Positions 16,075 through 17,803 of a stretch of 17,803 bases of DNA are shown here, in pieces; position 1 is the stretch's first letter, and every line of letters begins with the position of its first letter. Both the position numbers and the translations under genes were made by a program. Source of the DNA: Flavobacteriaceae bacterium. Its GTDB lineage: Bacteria; Bacteroidota; Bacteroidia; Flavobacteriales; Flavobacteriaceae. A model generated the notes under the pieces. That model worked only from the letters and a program-made list of their open reading frames with translations, did not search any database and was not told where the DNA came from. The stretch is from contig JAUXCI010000020.1 of the NCBI GenBank assembly GCA_030618945.1, forward strand, positions 1 to 17,803. The letters run 5' to 3'.

Positions 16075-17472
16075 TTAAATATTTTCAGCCAGTTCCAGGG
16101 CTTTTTTTAATGCTCCCAATTTATGATACACTTCCTGCAGCTCATCTTCAGCAGTTGATTTGGAAACAATTCCGGCCCCAGCCTGATAATGCAATCTGTG
16201 ATTTTTGCTCAAAAAAGATCTAATGATGATAGCATGATTAAAATTGCCTTCAAAGTCCATAAATCCTATAGCACCTCCGTAAAAGGTTCTATTATTCTTT
16301 TCATATTTCTCTATCAATTGCATGGCTTTATGCTTGGGTGCTCCCGAAAGGGTTCCAGCCGGAAAAGTATCTGCAACGACCTGGAAGGTATTGGTATCTT
16401 TAAACTTTTCTCCAATCACCTTTGACACCAAGTGGATTACATGAGAAAAAAATTGAATTTCTTTATACTTTTCCACCTTGACATCATGTCCATTTCTACT
16501 TAAGTCATTTCTGGCAAGGTCAACCAACATAACGTGTTCAGCATTTTCTTTTTCATCCTGAGAAAGTGATTTCGCTACTTCCAGGTCCTTTTCATCATCA
16601 CCAGTTCGTTTAAAGGTTCCGGCAATAGGATGTATTTCGGCTTTACCATTTTGAACAACCAACTGAGCTTCAGGGGAAGACCCCATGATCTTAAAATTTC
16701 CATAGTCGAAATAAAAGAGATAAGGTGATGGATTTACCGACCGTAAAGCCCTGTATACATTGAATTCATCACCTTTGAAACCTTGGGAGAATCTCTTAGA
16801 CAACACTAATTGAAAAACATCTCCACGAAAACAATGCTGTTTTGCAAGCTCCACGTGTTGCATAAATTCTTTATCGGTTAAATTTGATGATTCGTCATCG
16901 GCATTTTTAAAAGAATAGGAAGCGAAATTTCTGTTCGCTATCAATTGGTGTATCTCGTCAATGTTATTGGTATTATCATAACTATGACAAAAGATATAGG
17001 CTTCATTCTTAAAATGATTGATCGCAATAATGTTTTGATAAACAGCATAATAAATGTCTGGAATATCGAGGTCACCTTCTTTTTTTTCGATTGTTATATC
17101 TTCAAAATACCGCACTGCATCATATGCTATATATCCAAAAAGACCATTGTTGATGAATTTAAACTTTTGATTTTCACTTTCAAATTTTTGACTAAAAGTG
17201 TGTATCTTTTCTGGAACCTCTAATGGGTTATCGCACCTTGTTGAACTTAATTTCCCATCAGGAAAGGCCTCCGTAACCACCTGATCTTTAACTGAAATAC
17301 TGGCTATAGGATTACAACACACATAAGAAAAACTGTTTTCATTTCCGTGATAATCAGAGCTTTCCAATAAGATACTGTTCGGGTACTTATCTCGTATCTT
17401 GAGATAGATACTCACCGGGGTTATGGTATCAGCGAGAATCTTCTTATTGAATGTGGTTAATTTATATTTCAT
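16075..17472 (-). CDS. trpE: Anthranilate synthase component I
   Basis: 465 residues from the ATG at 17472. An in-frame TTG 13 codons upstream is rejected because the extension would translate the attenuator hairpin. It makes anthranilate from chorismate with ammonia from TrpG. The N-terminal LLESSD (35-40) is the feedback-site motif that binds tryptophan. The chorismate-binding domain has HPIAGT (281-286), EHVMLVDLARND (312-323), FPAGTLSGAPK (370-380) and AGAGIV (431-436), with the Mg-binding and catalytic residues in place. It begins 12 bp after the T-run of the terminator hairpin, so its transcription requires antitermination. The protein contains no tryptophan. Confidence 0.97.
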   Translation of the reverse strand: MKYKLTTFNKKILADTITPVSIYLKIRDKYPNSILLESSDYHGNENSFSYVCCNPIASISVKDQVVTEAFPDGKLSSTRCDNPLEVPEKIHTFSQKFESENQKFKFINNGLFGYIAYDAVRYFEDITIEKKEGDLDIPDIYYAVYQNIIAINHFKNEAYIFCHSYDNTNNIDEIHQLIANRNFASYSFKNADDESSNLTDKEFMQHVELAKQHCFRGDVFQLVLSKRFSQGFKGDEFNVYRALRSVNPSPYLFYFDYGNFKIMGSSPEAQLVVQNGKAEIHPIAGTFKRTGDDEKDLEVAKSLSQDEKENAEHVMLVDLARNDLSRNGHDVKVEKYKEIQFFSHVIHLVSKVIGEKFKDTNTFQVVADTFPAGTLSGAPKHKAMQLIEKYEKNNRTFYGGAIGFMDFEGNFNHAIIIRSFLSKNHRLHYQAGAGIVSKSTAEDELQEVYHKLGALKKALELAENI

Positions 17473-17484
17473 TAAAATTAATTT

Positions 17485-17515
17485 AAAAAAAAAGGCCTGT
17501 CGTGAAGACAAGCCT
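17485..17515 (-). terminator. trp attenuator: intrinsic terminator before trpE
   Basis: On the minus strand a 9-bp stem AGGCTTGTC / GACAGGCCT (17507-17515 with 17493-17501, including one G-U pair) closes a TTCAC loop. It runs directly into eight Ts (17485-17492). It lies between the Trp-rich leader ORF and trpE, so it would end transcription before the structural genes. An upstream segment at 17544-17551 can pair with the loop and part of the 3' arm and so prevent it forming. Confidence 0.9.
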
Positions 17516-17551
17516 AATTGATATTTTTATATACAGCAATTTACTTCACAA
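17500..17551 (-). promoter_or_regulatory. Antiterminator pairing of the trp attenuator
   Basis: Minus-strand TTGTGAAG (17544-17551, the last codons of the leader ORF) is complementary to CTTCACGA (17500-17507, terminator loop plus flanking bases), with one G-U pair. Between them AATTG and CAATT can form an inner helix that extends the structure. A ribosome stalled on the Trp codons would leave this segment free. A ribosome at the leader stop codon would cover it. The pairing is read by eye; energies were not computed. Confidence 0.65.
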
Positions 17552-17603
17552 ATTTTTCGTTTTGTAAAGACCACCACCAAGTATGATTTGTATTATCTCT
17601 CAT
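17541..17603 (-). CDS. trpL: trp operon leader peptide with three tandem Trp codons
   Basis: A 20-codon ORF with ATG at 17603 and TAA at 17541-17543. The peptide starts MRDNTNHT, continues WWW (TGG TGG TGG, 17571-17579) and ends SLQNEKFVK. Placement is as required for ribosome-mediated attenuation: directly after the promoter, ahead of a terminator hairpin, and with the Trp codons about 20-30 bases before the antiterminator segment. When charged Trp-tRNA is scarce, the ribosome should pause at the TGG run and let the antiterminator form. When it is plentiful, the ribosome reaches the stop codon and the terminator folds. The start lies only 10 bp past the -7 box, so the leader mRNA has little or no 5' untranslated sequence. 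The peptide itself probably has no other function. Confidence 0.88.
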   Translation of the reverse strand: MRDNTNHTWWWSLQNEKFVK

Positions 17604-17613
17604 ATTAAGAAAG

Positions 17614-17643
17614 CAAATTTATAAACTTTTTTTAATTATCAAA
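17614..17643 (-). promoter_or_regulatory. trp operon promoter (Bacteroidota type)
   Basis: The minus strand has TTTG (17640-17643), an 18-base spacer, and TAAATTTG (17614-17621). This is a close match to the TTTG/TAnnTTTG architecture of the Bacteroidota primary sigma factor. It ends 10 bp before the leader ORF. I see no additional operator in this stretch. Confidence 0.72.
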
Positions 17644-17672
17644 GAAAATATGAGTTATTTCTAAAAAATGAA

Positions 17673-17803
17673 TTACTTATATGCGTATTTAATAAAATAA
17701 AAACACTTATGGAGCAGCTGTACAGCTTTCCATTCTGTACAATTGTATTCAATATTATAACCCATCAATCTACAATATTCACAATCTTTCCAGGTATGAC
17801 AAT
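17673..17803 (-). CDS. Possible 3' end of a Cys-rich ORF cut by the window edge
   Basis: A minus-strand frame is open from the right edge to a TAA at 17673-17675, giving 42 residues that include CHTWKDCEYC and YNCTEWKAVQLLHKC. The six cysteines and two tryptophans are suggestive of a small metal-binding or secreted protein. However, the frame is short, I recognise no family, and the plus strand is also open here from an ATG at 17709. It could be non-coding. Confidence 0.2.
   Translation of the reverse strand, partial: CHTWKDCEYCRLMGYNIEYNCTEWKAVQLLHKCFYFIKYAYK

Noticed and set aside
17473..17511. TTG-initiated N-terminal extension of TrpE by 13 residues
   Set aside because: The extension would translate the terminator hairpin and T-run. 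The ATG at 17472 gives the normal TrpE N-terminus (KYKLTTFNKKILADTITPV).
17709..17803. Plus-strand ORF open to the right edge starting at an ATG
   Set aside because: 31 codons with no recognisable motif, and the opposite strand is also open. There is no basis for calling it a gene.

Overview
The window looks like chromosomal DNA of a member of the Bacteroidota, most likely Flavobacteriia. It is AT-rich. Several genes start just downstream of TAnnTTTG promoter boxes and lack clear Shine-Dalgarno sequences. It also carries a DUF4251 protein, a flavobacterial-style trpEGDCFBA operon and a bacilliredoxin. There are no rRNA or tRNA genes, no CRISPR array, no insertion sequence and no prophage. No gene-free stretch exceeds 300 bp.

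Layout, left to right. A BrnQ-type branched-chain amino acid carrier (minus strand) is cut by the left edge. Divergent from it are an alpha/beta hydrolase, a Cys-motif SAM methyltransferase and a secreted DUF4251 protein. Convergent with these, with a single base between the stop codons, is thiL. Divergent from thiL is a 739-residue fusion of a dicarboxylate/amino-acid:cation symporter-like membrane domain and a family-3 solute-binding domain. Next come a DjlA-like TerB/J-domain protein (minus), then a bacilliredoxin with a six-cysteine probable lipoprotein (plus, closed by a terminator), and an HD-domain hydrolase. A minus-strand pair follows: an NtrY-like sensor histidine kinase and an enoyl-CoA hydratase. 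Just downstream of trpA lies a short decayed histidine kinase C-terminus.

The right 6.7 kb is a complete minus-strand tryptophan operon, trpE-G-D-C-F-B-A. It carries every enzyme from chorismate to tryptophan: anthranilate synthase (TrpE/TrpG), phosphoribosyltransferase (TrpD), phosphoribosyl-anthranilate isomerase (TrpF), indole-glycerol-phosphate synthase (TrpC) and tryptophan synthase (TrpA/TrpB).

The most notable element is upstream of trpE: a ribosome-mediated transcription attenuator. It comprises a near-consensus Bacteroidota promoter, a 20-codon leader ORF with three consecutive TGG (Trp) codons, a competing antiterminator pairing at the leader stop codon, and a 9-bp terminator hairpin with a T-run immediately before trpE. 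Translation of this leader would couple Trp-tRNA supply to operon expression. Six Trp residues in about 2,115 residues across all seven enzymes, against three in the 20-residue leader, fit this logic.
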